From contig JAIVEQ010000042.1 in assembly GCA_023838465.1 (NCBI GenBank), positions 1 through 35,410 on the forward strand: a stretch of 35,410 nt of DNA, written 5' to 3'. A program made the position numbers and the translations under genes. This stretch comes from Candidatus Thiodiazotropha sp. Lineage in GTDB: Bacteria; Pseudomonadota; Gammaproteobacteria; Chromatiales; Chromatiaceae. Below the pieces are notes generated by a model. It made no database searches, was not told the origin of the DNA, and saw only the letters and a list, made by a program, of their open reading frames with translations. Positions 7,224 through 15,369 of this stretch are shown here, in pieces (within the stretch, counting starts at the first letter, position 1; each line of letters opens with the position of its first letter).

Positions 7224-7752
7224 CATCCCGTTCAATCTGCTTCGAGACTTCTCTTGCTTCAAAGGTCATTTCTTCCAGGTCAGCCATGACATAAGTTGCT
7301 GGCGATTTACCGACACCACCAACGGTTCCCGGGTTGACCAGGTGGGTTACGCTGCCCTTGATGTTGACCAGGCGTTCAAATTTCAGTTTGTGGCTATGAC
7401 CACAACAGACCAGATCCCAGTCCCCGGTTGCTGCCATGGCTCGGGCGTAGTGCGGGTAGTGGACCAGGAAAATATTACGCCCTGCCAGTTCGACCCCGGC
7501 ATCCATACCATGGTAATGGATATGGTTTTCATCTCTGTTTGCCAGCCGGCCTAAGGTGTAGAGATCACCTGTATTGTTACCATGTATGACATGCACCGGC
7601 AGACTATGTTTATCCAAGCAATGCAGTGTGCTGGGAGCTACCACATCACCACAATGCAGTACTGCTTCAGCACCCTCAGCTTTAGATGATTCAACGGCGG
7701 CATCCAGCAATGGGATGTGGTCGTGACTGTCAGAGAGAATACAAACTTTCAT
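7213..7752 (-). CDS. YfcE/MJ0936-family metallophosphoesterase
   Basis: The 179-residue protein is a compact calcineurin-like phosphoesterase with a di-metal centre. The metal-binding motifs appear in order: DSHDH (8-12), GDVV (about 35), GNNTGD (about 58), VHYPHY (about 97) and GHSHK (about 118), then NPGTVGG. Members of the YfcE/MJ0936 group hydrolyse small phosphodiesters in vitro; the physiological substrate is generally unknown. The last codons lie in a long palindrome. It is flanked on the same strand by ppa upstream (gap about 60 bp) and moaC downstream. Confidence 0.88.
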   Translation of the reverse strand: MKVCILSDSHDHIPLLDAAVESSKAEGAEAVLHCGDVVAPSTLHCLDKHSLPVHVIHGNNTGDLYTLGRLANRDENHIHYHGMDAGVELAGRNIFLVHYPHYARAMAATGDWDLVCCGHSHKLKFERLVNIKGSVTHLVNPGTVGGVGKSPATYVMADLEEMTFEAREVSKQIERDAGY

Positions 7753-7812
7753 AAATCACATTAATTTGCCATTGTGAGACATAAGGTCTTCTATTAAAGA
7801 TAGGTCGATGAC

Positions 7813-8361
7813 TTAGAAATTAGGCTTTTCCGGAGCATCAACATACATTTGCACAGAGTTGCGGACTTCCTGCTTAGCCGCTTCTGTCCCCTCCCACCCT
7901 TGAACACGTACCCATTTACCTTCATCCAGATCCTTATAGTGTTCAAAGAAGTGAGCAATTCGTTCCATCAACTCTACAGGCATGTCATGCTCTGATCGTA
8001 CTTGGGTCCAGCGGCTTGAGACGCTGTCAACCGGCACAGCCACCACTTTCGCATCATCACCCGATTCATCCGTCATCTTGAGAACCGCGATTGGGCGGCA
8101 ACGAATCACTGAACCAGGGATCAGTGGGAAGGCGGTAGGTACTATCACGTCGCAGGGATCACCATCATCCGACAACGTATGGGGAATGTAGCCATAGTTG
8201 GCAGGATAGTGCATGGCAGTGCGCAGTATGCGGTCAACAAACATAGCGCCGGTCTCTTTGTCGACTTCATATTTAACCGGATCTGCATTGGCTGGAATTT
8301 CGATAATGACATTGATTTCGTCAGGAATATTATTCCCTGAAGAGACGCGGTCAAGATTCAT
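7813..8361 (-). CDS. ppa: inorganic pyrophosphatase, family I
   Basis: The enzyme hydrolyses cytosolic pyrophosphate to phosphate. The family I signature DGDPCDVIV carries the three metal-binding Asp residues, and [12 protein letters not shown] and the late [10 protein letters not shown] segment are typical. From the ATG at 8361 the protein is 182 residues, close to the usual 175-180. The frame extends 21 codons further up without conserved sequence, and AAGG lies upstream of the chosen ATG. Having a soluble PPase near a membrane PPase and a PPi-dependent kinase means PPi is both used and removed in this cell, which would need control of Ppa. Confidence 0.95.
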   Translation of the reverse strand: MNLDRVSSGNNIPDEINVIIEIPANADPVKYEVDKETGAMFVDRILRTAMHYPANYGYIPHTLSDDGDPCDVIVPTAFPLIPGSVIRCRPIAVLKMTDESGDDAKVVAVPVDSVSSRWTQVRSEHDMPVELMERIAHFFEHYKDLDEGKWVRVQGWEGTEAAKQEVRNSVQMYVDAPEKPNF

Positions 8362-8681
8362 AGTTTTTTTACCTTGCGGATAAACAGAGGTTTTCGAGTT
8401 CGGCTGTTTGGCCAGAAGTCGCACGAGGGAAGAAGATTACGGATAACATGCTCGGGTGTCTAGCCCGAAAGTTTCTGATTTGGGGGGATTGAGGGTGCCA
8501 TGTTGGCCTTTTTCCTTTTGCCCCTGTACTTGACCGTCAAATGATTTAACGGTCTATTTCTCGGAAACAATGGAAGACCCGAGTCTGGATGGTGTACTGG
8601 ATCTCTTTGAGTACGCTCAGTGAACAATAAAACCATAAAGTAATAGAGGTTTTGAGAGAAGACAGGCTCCCTGTGTCATAA
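8362..8681. other. ppa upstream region, no gene seen
   Basis: Between ppa and the hppA terminator I see no coding sequence. Small inverted repeats are present: TCGGG/CCCGA at 8452-8468 and GACCGT/ACGGTC at 8532-8554. TAATAGAG at 8641-8648 can pair with CTCTATTA at 8708-8715, enclosing the hppA terminator. A promoter for ppa must lie here on the minus strand, but I cannot place it with confidence. Confidence 0.5.
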
Positions 8682-8707
8682 AAAAGGGGAGCCGAAGCCC
8701 CCCTTTT
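8682..8707 (-). terminator. intrinsic terminator below hppA
   Basis: AAAAGGGGAGC and GCCCCCCTTTT form an 11-bp stem with one mismatch and a CGAA loop. Read on the minus strand it ends in a T-rich stretch, 19 bases past the hppA stop. It shares the GCCGAAGCCCC core with the terminator at 1569-1604. Confidence 0.8.
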
Positions 8708-8725
8708 CTCTATTATGGTGCCAGA

Positions 8726-10774
8726 TTACAGAAGAGGCACAATCAACAATGCGACAATGTTGATGATCTTGATCAATGGGTTGATCGCTGGACCGGCGGT
8801 ATCTTTGTAGGGGTCACCGACGGTGTCACCGGTTACTGCGGCCTTGTGGGCATCAGAGCCCTTGCCACCGAAATTGCCATCCTCAATGTATTTTTTGGCG
8901 TTATCCCAAGCGCCACCACCGGCAGTCATCGAGACAGCGACAAACAGGCCGGTAATGATCGTGCCTATCAATAGACCACCCAGAGCCTGGGCACCCAGGA
9001 ACAGGCCGACGAGAATGGGTACTGCGATGGGCAGCAGGGACGGGATAATCATCTCCTTGATGGCTGCCTTGGTCAGCATGTCCACGGCATTACCATAGTC
9101 CGGCTTTTCACTGTGATCCATGATGCCGGGTTTTTCCCGAAACTGACGGCGCACCTCGTTGACGATACCGCCGGCTGCTCGGCCCACCGCTTCCATGGCC
9201 ATGGAGCCGAACAGGAAGGGTACCAGGCCACCAATTAACAGGCCGATCAGCACCATGTGGTTGGAAAGGTCGAAGCTTACGGAGGAACCGAGATGGGTCT
9301 CCAGGCTGTGAGTGTAATCAGCGAACAAAACCAGAGCGGCCAGACCGGCTGAACCGATGGCATAACCTTTGGTTACCGCCTTGGTGGTATTACCCACCGC
9401 ATCCAGCGGATCGGTGATATTGCGAATCTTCTCATCCAACTCTGCCATCTCGGCGATACCACCGGCGTTGTCGGTGATAGGGCCATAGGCGTCAAGGGCG
9501 ACGATGATACCGGTCATGGAGAGCATGGCAGTGGCTGCAACTGCGATACCGTAGAGGCCGGCCATATCATAGGCGCCCCAGATGGCGGCGCAGATCACCA
9601 GCACCGGTGCAGCCGTGGACTTCATGGAGATGCCCAGACCTGCGATGACATTGGTACCATCACCAGTGGTCGATGCTTCGGCGATGTAGCGTACCGGGCT
9701 GTATTCGGTAGAGGTATAGTACTCAGTGATGACCACCATGGCGGCCGTCAGCACCAGGCCGATCATAGCGGTACCAAACAGGGCTAGCACCGGGTTGGCC
9801 ACAGCAACACCGTCGACAGTGATGACCGCACTGCTCATCATGTAATCGGTGACGAAATAGAAGGCCACAGCAGCCAGCACCCCTGCGACAATCAGCCCCT
9901 TATAGAGGGCGGGCATGACGTTGGTATCGGTATCCTTGGCTTTTACAAAGAAGGTACCGATGATGGACGCGAGGATGGAGACACCACCCAGCACCAACGG
10001 ATAGATGACCGCCTCGTTACCCACACCCGTAACCAGCAGGCTGCCGAGCAACATGGTGGCGACCACGGTTACCGCATAGGTCTCGAACAGGTCAGCGGCC
10101 ATGCCGGCGCAATCACCCACGTTATCACCCACGTTATCGGCGATAACTGCCGGATTGCGTGGGTCGTCCTCGGGGATACCGGCCTCAACCTTACCAACGA
10201 TATCTGCGCCGACGTCAGCGCCTTTGGTGAAGATGCCGCCACCCAGTCGGGCGAAGATGGAGATCAGCGAGCCGCCGAAGGCAAGACCGACCAGGGCATG
10301 CAGGGCATCGCTGTCACTCACACCCATTGCATTCAGGATGTAGTAGTAACCCGCCACGCCTAGCAGCGCCAGACCCACAACCAGCATCCCGGTGATGGCG
10401 CCGCCGCGAAAGGCGATCTGCAGGGCGGCGTTTATGCCATTGTGGGCGGCCTCGGCAGTACGCAAGTTGGAACGTACCGAGATGTTCATACCGATATAAC
10501 CCGTGATACCCGAGAGGATGGCACCAATGGCGAAACCGATGGCGGTGGTGCTATCGAGGCCAAAGAATATGACCACCAGGACCACAAAGCCAACAATGCC
10601 GATGGCGGTGTACTGACGATTGAGATAGGCTTGAGCACCTTCCTGTATGGCGCCGGCGATCTCACGCATCTTTTCGTTGCCTTCAGGTTGCGCAAGTATC
10701 CATTTTACGGATATGAAACCATAGGCAAGCGCCGCAAATGCACAAGCCAGGGCGAAGATCAGTTCTGTGTTCAC
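8726..10774 (-). CDS. hppA: K+-independent H+-translocating membrane pyrophosphatase
   Basis: This 682-residue integral membrane pump couples pyrophosphate hydrolysis (or synthesis) to proton movement. It has about 15-16 hydrophobic segments and the M-PPase motifs [11 protein letters not shown] (187-197), DNVGDNVGD (213-221) and a C-terminal [18 protein letters not shown]. The determinant segment [10 protein letters not shown] (461-470) has Lys where K+-dependent enzymes have Ala, placing it in the K+-independent proton-pumping class. The start is GTG at 10774, supported by GGAGGAG eight bases upstream. It lies directly below pfp but has its own strong ribosome site, and a terminator stands between them, so it may be partly uncoupled from pfp. 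The pairing with pfp suggests that PPi made by Pfp is turned into a proton gradient. Confidence 0.97.
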   Translation of the reverse strand: MNTELIFALACAFAALAYGFISVKWILAQPEGNEKMREIAGAIQEGAQAYLNRQYTAIGIVGFVVLVVIFFGLDSTTAIGFAIGAILSGITGYIGMNISVRSNLRTAEAAHNGINAALQIAFRGGAITGMLVVGLALLGVAGYYYILNAMGVSDSDALHALVGLAFGGSLISIFARLGGGIFTKGADVGADIVGKVEAGIPEDDPRNPAVIADNVGDNVGDCAGMAADLFETYAVTVVATMLLGSLLVTGVGNEAVIYPLVLGGVSILASIIGTFFVKAKDTDTNVMPALYKGLIVAGVLAAVAFYFVTDYMMSSAVITVDGVAVANPVLALFGTAMIGLVLTAAMVVITEYYTSTEYSPVRYIAEASTTGDGTNVIAGLGISMKSTAAPVLVICAAIWGAYDMAGLYGIAVAATAMLSMTGIIVALDAYGPITDNAGGIAEMAELDEKIRNITDPLDAVGNTTKAVTKGYAIGSAGLAALVLFADYTHSLETHLGSSVSFDLSNHMVLIGLLIGGLVPFLFGSMAMEAVGRAAGGIVNEVRRQFREKPGIMDHSEKPDYGNAVDMLTKAAIKEMIIPSLLPIAVPILVGLFLGAQALGGLLIGTIITGLFVAVSMTAGGGAWDNAKKYIEDGNFGGKGSDAHKAAVTGDTVGDPYKDTAGPAINPLIKIINIVALLIVPLL

Positions 10775-10907
10775 TTATAGCTCCTCCAAAGAGATAGACA
10801 AAAAAAGTTCAGGTATAAAAATTCTTGCTCACCAAATTACAGGCGTCCGATGCGGTCATGTTTGACTGGGTTTGATCAACTGACCATTCTGTCAGGGTTG
10901 AGAGCGT

Positions 10908-10936
10908 AAAAAAAGGGGCTGTTTACTTACAGCCCC
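10908..10936 (-). terminator. intrinsic terminator between pfp and hppA
   Basis: GGGGCTG (10915-10921) pairs with CAGCCCC (10930-10936) around an 8-base loop. On the minus strand this is followed by T7 (A7 at 10908-10914). It lies 11 bases past the pfp stop and should reduce read-through into hppA. Confidence 0.85.
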
Positions 10937-10947
10937 TGTTGTCGTTT

Positions 10948-12204
10948 CTATAGTTCGAAGGCAGCCAACTTCTTGGGAACGGCCACGCCTTTCAGCGTAA
11001 CGTAATCCGGCATGCCGTTTTCATTATAGGGCGGGTAGGCCTCTCCCCTGATCAGCGGGTAGAGGTACTCTTTGCAAGCTTGGGTAATACCAAATCCATC
11101 TTCAGTGATAAATTCCATGGGCATCATCTTCTCAACATTTGCCACTTCGCTGAGTGGTGCCTCGCCGATGCTCCACTTGTAGGGGTTGGAAGACTCACGC
11201 ACAACAGTGGGCATGATGGAGTTCTTACCTTCCAGGACCTTTTCCACAGCAGCCTGGCCCAGGGCGTAGGCTTGCTGTACATCTGATTCAGAAGCGAGAT
11301 GGCGGGCCGCCCTTTGCAGGTAGTCAGCCACTGCCCAGTGAAACTTATGGCCCAGGGCATCTTTAATGATATTAGCCACCACCGGAGCTGCGCCGCCCAA
11401 CTGGGCATGACCAAAGGCGTCACGGGTACCTTGCTCAGCAAGGAATCTACCGTCAGGCCAGTGGCAACCTTCAGAGACCACGATGGTGCAGAAGCCATGT
11501 TCCTTTACCTTGGCATCAACGTTGGCAAGGAATTTCTCCTGATTAAATTCAACCTCAGGGAAAAGCACCACGACCGGGATACCGTTATCCTCGACCAAAC
11601 CACCTGCAGCGGCAATCCAGCCGGCATGGCGCCCCATTACCTCGATGACAAAGATCTTGGTGGAGGTGGCGGCCATTGAGCGCACATCGAATGAGGCCTC
11701 CAGGGTGGAGACGGCAATATATTTAGCGACAGAACCGAAACCCGGGCAGTTGTCAGTGATCGGCAGGTCATTGTCAACGGTCTTTGGTACATGGATGGCC
11801 TGTACTGGGAATCCCATTTTCTCAGAAAGCTGAGAGACCTTATAACACGTATCGGCAGAGTCACCACCACCATTGTAGAAAAAGTAACCGATATTATGGG
11901 CCTTGAAGATTTCGATCAGGCGTTCGTATTCACGCTGGTTCTCTTCCAGACTCTTCAATTTGAAGCGGCAAGAGCCGAACCCGCCGGATGGTGTGTGTTT
12001 TAACGCAGCGATATCCTCTGCGGACTCAGCGCTGGTATCGATCAGTTCCTCGGTGAGAGCGCCGATGATGCCGTTACGTCCGGCATAGACGTTGGCAATC
12101 TTATCAGGATGCTGGCGGGCTGTTTCGATGACGCCACTGGCTGAGGCGTTAATTACTGCAGTCACACCACCTGATTGGGCATAGAAGGCATTTTTTGCTG
12201 TCAT
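10948..12204 (-). CDS. pfp: pyrophosphate-dependent 6-phosphofructokinase
   Basis: The enzyme reversibly interconverts fructose 6-phosphate + PPi and fructose 1,6-bisphosphate + phosphate. The 418-residue length and sequence match the long PPi-type PFK group. The donor-site motifs are GGGDSAD (112-118) and PKTVDND (140-146). The Asp and the Lys at these two positions are the residues that select PPi over ATP, since ATP enzymes have GGDG and PGTID. The ATG at 12204 is preferred over one two codons upstream because AAAGGGG is then at normal spacing. In Methylococcus and in sulfur-oxidising symbionts a related enzyme also acts on sedoheptulose 7-phosphate and replaces bisphosphatases of the Calvin cycle; that role is inferred here. 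An unknown 114-aa gene is upstream and hppA is downstream. Confidence 0.95.
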   Translation of the reverse strand: MTAKNAFYAQSGGVTAVINASASGVIETARQHPDKIANVYAGRNGIIGALTEELIDTSAESAEDIAALKHTPSGGFGSCRFKLKSLEENQREYERLIEIFKAHNIGYFFYNGGGDSADTCYKVSQLSEKMGFPVQAIHVPKTVDNDLPITDNCPGFGSVAKYIAVSTLEASFDVRSMAATSTKIFVIEVMGRHAGWIAAAGGLVEDNGIPVVVLFPEVEFNQEKFLANVDAKVKEHGFCTIVVSEGCHWPDGRFLAEQGTRDAFGHAQLGGAAPVVANIIKDALGHKFHWAVADYLQRAARHLASESDVQQAYALGQAAVEKVLEGKNSIMPTVVRESSNPYKWSIGEAPLSEVANVEKMMPMEFITEDGFGITQACKEYLYPLIRGEAYPPYNENGMPDYVTLKGVAVPKKLAAFEL

Positions 12205-12264
12205 AAACATGATCCCCTTTATGTTATAGATATTTGTGTTTTTTTAACTGGCGATGCTGATCGC

Positions 12265-12609
12265 TCAGATGTCCCCCTTTTCCCGTGCCTCATGATCGGC
12301 CTGGGCCTGGAGCAGGGAGACAATGCATTCGGTTAGGTCGTCGTATTCGTGAACGCCGGTGCCATATTGCTGATAACCCCGGTAGAAGAACTGACAGCGG
12401 TATTTACGACTGCCGCTCTTGAAAACAATGAAGTTACAATCTTCTTGATTCCAATAGATAACCGGACAGCTGGTCAGCTCACGGTCTGATGGCATCAGCC
12501 GGATTTCAGCATCCGCGATTTGGGTCTCCACCTTTTGTCCATAACGTTCGGTCAACGTGGTTTCGATGATCCAGTGCTCAGAATCTGTAATATCTGGAAT
12601 TTCAGGCAT
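12265..12609 (-). CDS. hypothetical protein, 114 aa
   Basis: I do not recognise the family. The protein is acidic and soluble, with no signal peptide or membrane segment. It starts MPEIPDITDSEHW and includes an aromatic, basic stretch RKYRCQFFYRGYQQYG near 68-83. Two Cys residues (about 48 and 58) and a third in YRCQF do not form an obvious metal site. The C-terminal 30 residues look helical. The start ATG has GAAAG upstream. It is the gene before pfp on the same strand, 60 bp away, so co-transcription and a link to PPi or sugar-phosphate metabolism are possible but not shown. Confidence 0.7.
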   Translation of the reverse strand: MPEIPDITDSEHWIIETTLTERYGQKVETQIADAEIRLMPSDRELTSCPVIYWNQEDCNFIVFKSGSRKYRCQFFYRGYQQYGTGVHEYDDLTECIVSLLQAQADHEAREKGDI

Positions 12610-12931
12610 GAAGGTCTTTCTGCATTCGGCGACTACGTGAGGCAGAGAAGAATAATCTAATCGACCCGTTTAGTACATAAAGTCCGTTGACTTTACGGGA
12701 AATCTTGGATTAGCTTACCCAAGCTTGCCGTTGGCGGCTAATGCAAAACTTGGATGGAGCCATGGAATTTCCTAATTAACAAATCGATCATGGACCGTCA
12801 GTCCGCAAAACTTTATGTTTACTCGGTCTTGTTATTGTGGTTTGGTTCTTCTTCAGGTTGCGTAGATGCTTGTAATATAAGGGAATATTAGACAATTTAT
12901 CCGTCTTATCTAAATTTGGAGAGCTTAGGGG
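12610..12931. other. divergent promoter region of the 114-aa gene and adk, no gene seen
   Basis: This 322-bp gap must hold promoters for a minus-strand and a plus-strand unit. No ORF of note is present. A bulged hairpin lies at 12665-12699: CCCGT...AAAGTC pairs with GACTTTACGGG around CGTT. I cannot place promoters firmly. Confidence 0.5.
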
Positions 12932-14203
12932 ATGCGAATTGTAATACTGGGTGCGCCAGGGTCAGGTAAGAGAACCCAGACAGATCTATTGGCCAATAAG
13001 TACGCAATAACCCCTGTCATGACTGGTGAACTGCTGAAGAAGGCAGTGGAAAAGCAAACCCCCCTCGGTATCGAGATTAAGGGATTGCAGGATCAGGGAA
13101 AGGTGGTCACAGAAGACATCATGCTCACGCTATTACGCGAGCATCTGCTGAAAGCGGAGATGCAAAGCGGCTTTGTACTGGATGGCTTTCCACGCAATCT
13201 TCTTCAGGCTCTGACGCTGGATGAGTTACTGATTGAGATCGATCAGCCCCTTGATCAAATCCTACTGGTCGATATTGAGACAGACACCCTGATGGAACGG
13301 CTGGTTGGTCGACGCACCTGTCGTTCTTGTGGCTTGTTGTACAACATTTATAGCAATCCATCTATTGTGGAAGGTATCTGTGATGCCTGTGGAGGACGTC
13401 TTCATCAACGCTCTGATGACAATGAAGAGACAGTCAGCAGCCGTTTTCATGTGTTTGATCATCTTATTTCACCCTTGATCACACATTATGAGAAGCAGGG
13501 TAGGTTAGTCCGAATTGATGGAAATGGTGAGATAGAGCAGGTGTTTTTGCATATCTGCAGGGCTATTGAACAGAGTACACCTCTAGCCTCTCGGGAGGTG
13601 TCTGAAAAGCCTCGAACCGCCTCACAAGAGGTAGAGAAAGATGTGATCGAATCCGAGTACAAACCAGCCGAAAAAAAGGGATCGTCACCACCAAAGAAAA
13701 CGTTGGCTGGAAAGGCTTCTAAGATTGAGAGATCTGCTTCTGCATCAAAAAGTAAGAAAAAAACAGCAAAAAAGGGAACGATGAAGAAAAAGGTTAAAGC
13801 GCGAGCCTCCAAAAAGAGGGTAGTTGCTCAATCGACAAAGAAGAAGGTTAAGTCTACAGCTCAGAAAACAGCATCGCGAAAAGAACCTACTCAGCCTAAG
13901 AAGCTGAAGGGCAAAGGCAAAAAAGTTTCAACAAAGAAAACAAAAACAGCCAAAACGGTTAAAAAGATATCGAGTGGAAAAAAACCCAAAGGCAAGCACA
14001 CCGACAGTGACAGGAGGTTGACGAAAAAGGCGACGGCCAAAAAGGCATTGAAGAGCAAAAAAGTGCCTCTAAAAAAGAGGGTCGTAAAGAAGGTATCCGT
14101 TAACAAATCGACAGTTAAGAAAAAGACGGTAAAGAAATCGATACCCACTTCGAACAGAAGCAAACAGAAGAAACGAGCATCAGCAAAAAAGAAGGCAAGG
14201 TGA
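12932..14203 (+). CDS. adk: adenylate kinase with a histone H1-like lysine-rich tail
   Basis: Residues 1-214 form a complete long-type adenylate kinase (ATP + AMP = 2 ADP). They include the P-loop GAPGSGKRT (7-15), the AMP-site TGELLK (31-36), DGFPR (84-88), VGRR (125-128), a Cys4 zinc lid at C130/C133/C150/C153 and the RSDDNEETVSSR segment (160-171). Two positions are unusual: R14 replaces the normal Gly of GKGT, and K36 replaces the Arg that contacts AMP in the E. coli enzyme. Residues 215-423 are a low-complexity, very basic Lys/Ser/Thr/Ala tail made of KKKTAKK-like units, resembling AlgP or histone H1-like C-termini. The tail is continuous in the same frame with no stop or frameshift sign. 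It might bind DNA, RNA or polyphosphate. Whether this is the cell's only adenylate kinase cannot be told from the window. Confidence 0.92.
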   Translation: MRIVILGAPGSGKRTQTDLLANKYAITPVMTGELLKKAVEKQTPLGIEIKGLQDQGKVVTEDIMLTLLREHLLKAEMQSGFVLDGFPRNLLQALTLDELLIEIDQPLDQILLVDIETDTLMERLVGRRTCRSCGLLYNIYSNPSIVEGICDACGGRLHQRSDDNEETVSSRFHVFDHLISPLITHYEKQGRLVRIDGNGEIEQVFLHICRAIEQSTPLASREVSEKPRTASQEVEKDVIESEYKPAEKKGSSPPKKTLAGKASKIERSASASKSKKKTAKKGTMKKKVKARASKKRVVAQSTKKKVKSTAQKTASRKEPTQPKKLKGKGKKVSTKKTKTAKTVKKISSGKKPKGKHTDSDRRLTKKATAKKALKSKKVPLKKRVVKKVSVNKSTVKKKTVKKSIPTSNRSKQKKRASAKKKAR

Positions 14204-14304
14204 GGTGAGCCAGGTTCTATACGAACGCCAATTGGTACACTTGCCGTAAAACCTTAATTAATATAAGGTTATAGTTTGGAGCGTTATTATCAGGGAGCTG
14301 CAAT

Positions 14305-14592
14305 TTGGAAAGCAATAAGCGATTATTATGGCTAAGTTGTATCTTGTTGTTTGCCCAAGCTTTTTCAGCCCAGGCAGCGATGTACAAATGGTATGATGAA
14401 GAGGGGAAGGTGAATTACAGTCAGGCTCCACCACCCAAAGGGAGTCGTCCTGCCAGTATCAATACAGAAACCTTTAATACAATAAAGATGCGCAAAGTAC
14501 CCGCTATTTCCAGTACCTATCGGAAACAGGTTTCCCACAAAAGAAAAAAAACAATACGAAAGACGACCGGGCGCCGCTGCTCACGCAGATAA
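14305..14592 (+). CDS. DUF4124 secreted protein
   Basis: The 95-residue protein has a signal peptide (basic start, hydrophobic stretch about 7-21, likely cleavage after AQA at 22-24). A DUF4124 segment, MYKWYDEEGKVNYSQAPPP, is followed by a short basic tail ending GRRCSRR. DUF4124 proteins are periplasmic or envelope proteins of unknown function, common in gammaproteobacteria. The start is TTG at 14305, decided by AGGGAG seven to eight bases upstream; there is no ATG before the signal sequence. It lies about 100 bp below adk on the same strand, with an AACCTTA/TAAGGTT repeat in the gap. Confidence 0.8.
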   Translation: MESNKRLLWLSCILLFAQAFSAQAAMYKWYDEEGKVNYSQAPPPKGSRPASINTETFNTIKMRKVPAISSTYRKQVSHKRKKTIRKTTGRRCSRR

Positions 14593-14651
14593 TTACGGGC
14601 CATTTTTAAGGCACTGATTCAAGCCCTAGTTAGCGGTAAGATCACTTTCCT

Positions 14652-15173
14652 CTACTGAACGGCACGTTGAAATTCGGTACCTTTGCATCCGGAGCAGGGC
14701 GGGATATGGCCGGTTTTCTTAAAGTGCATCTCTTTGCCACACTGGATACAGAGCAAGCTTCCTGGTCCTGTTACTTCGCCCGTGTGATAGAGCGAGGATT
14801 TATTTGCACGTTGGGCCAGTTTTGCCAATTCCAGTTTGGTTTGATCAGCGACACTGGTAAACATCTCCAGCATGCGGTTTTCCACCTGTTGGACGTCAAA
14901 ACGCCACCAGGCTGATAGCTGCTCCCCCGTCTCCAATAGATAGTTGGCGGCATCTTTCATGTCTCTTTCCACATAGCCAGCCACTTTTTCCGCCTCTTCG
15001 CGGCTAAGTTCTCCCAGCTCGATCAACTTTTCACGGGCATCATCTAGGTACTCTTTCAGGCCGGGTAGCGCATTCTCTTTCGCTGATTCCGCAGCTTCAT
15101 GCACCTCTTGCAACATCTTGTCATATGCGGCAGTTAGTCTGTCTAAAGGGTCTTTGTGAGAGGTGTTTGTCAT
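14652..15173 (-). CDS. zinc ribbon-containing protein, DUF1451/YbeL-like
   Basis: The 173-residue protein has a long helical, probably coiled-coil N-terminal part (about 10-130) with repeated acidic and basic heptads. It ends in a zinc ribbon with CIQCGKE and CSGCKGTEF. This layout matches DUF1451 (E. coli YbeL), whose function is unknown. The ATG at 15173 has AGGGAG at good spacing and is preferred over an ATG 16 codons upstream. It stands between the convergent DUF4124 gene and ubiB, about 150 bp below ubiB's end-to-start direction, and is probably its own unit. Confidence 0.82.
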   Translation of the reverse strand: MTNTSHKDPLDRLTAAYDKMLQEVHEAAESAKENALPGLKEYLDDAREKLIELGELSREEAEKVAGYVERDMKDAANYLLETGEQLSAWWRFDVQQVENRMLEMFTSVADQTKLELAKLAQRANKSSLYHTGEVTGPGSLLCIQCGKEMHFKKTGHIPPCSGCKGTEFQRAVQ

Positions 15174-15369
15174 AGGATGCTCCCTGCGGCAATGATTGCC
15201 GTTTTGTTCTTGCTCTGTCACTAATGATGGATCAATTTTGTGACTACGCCAAGGGTATAAGTCAATGCTATTGAAGTGAAAAAGGTTAATGATCGTGACA
15301 AGTTGGGAGTAAACGGTATTTTAGAAGCTCTGCAGAGAGGAGGGGGTATGGTATTGTCGGCTGATCAGC

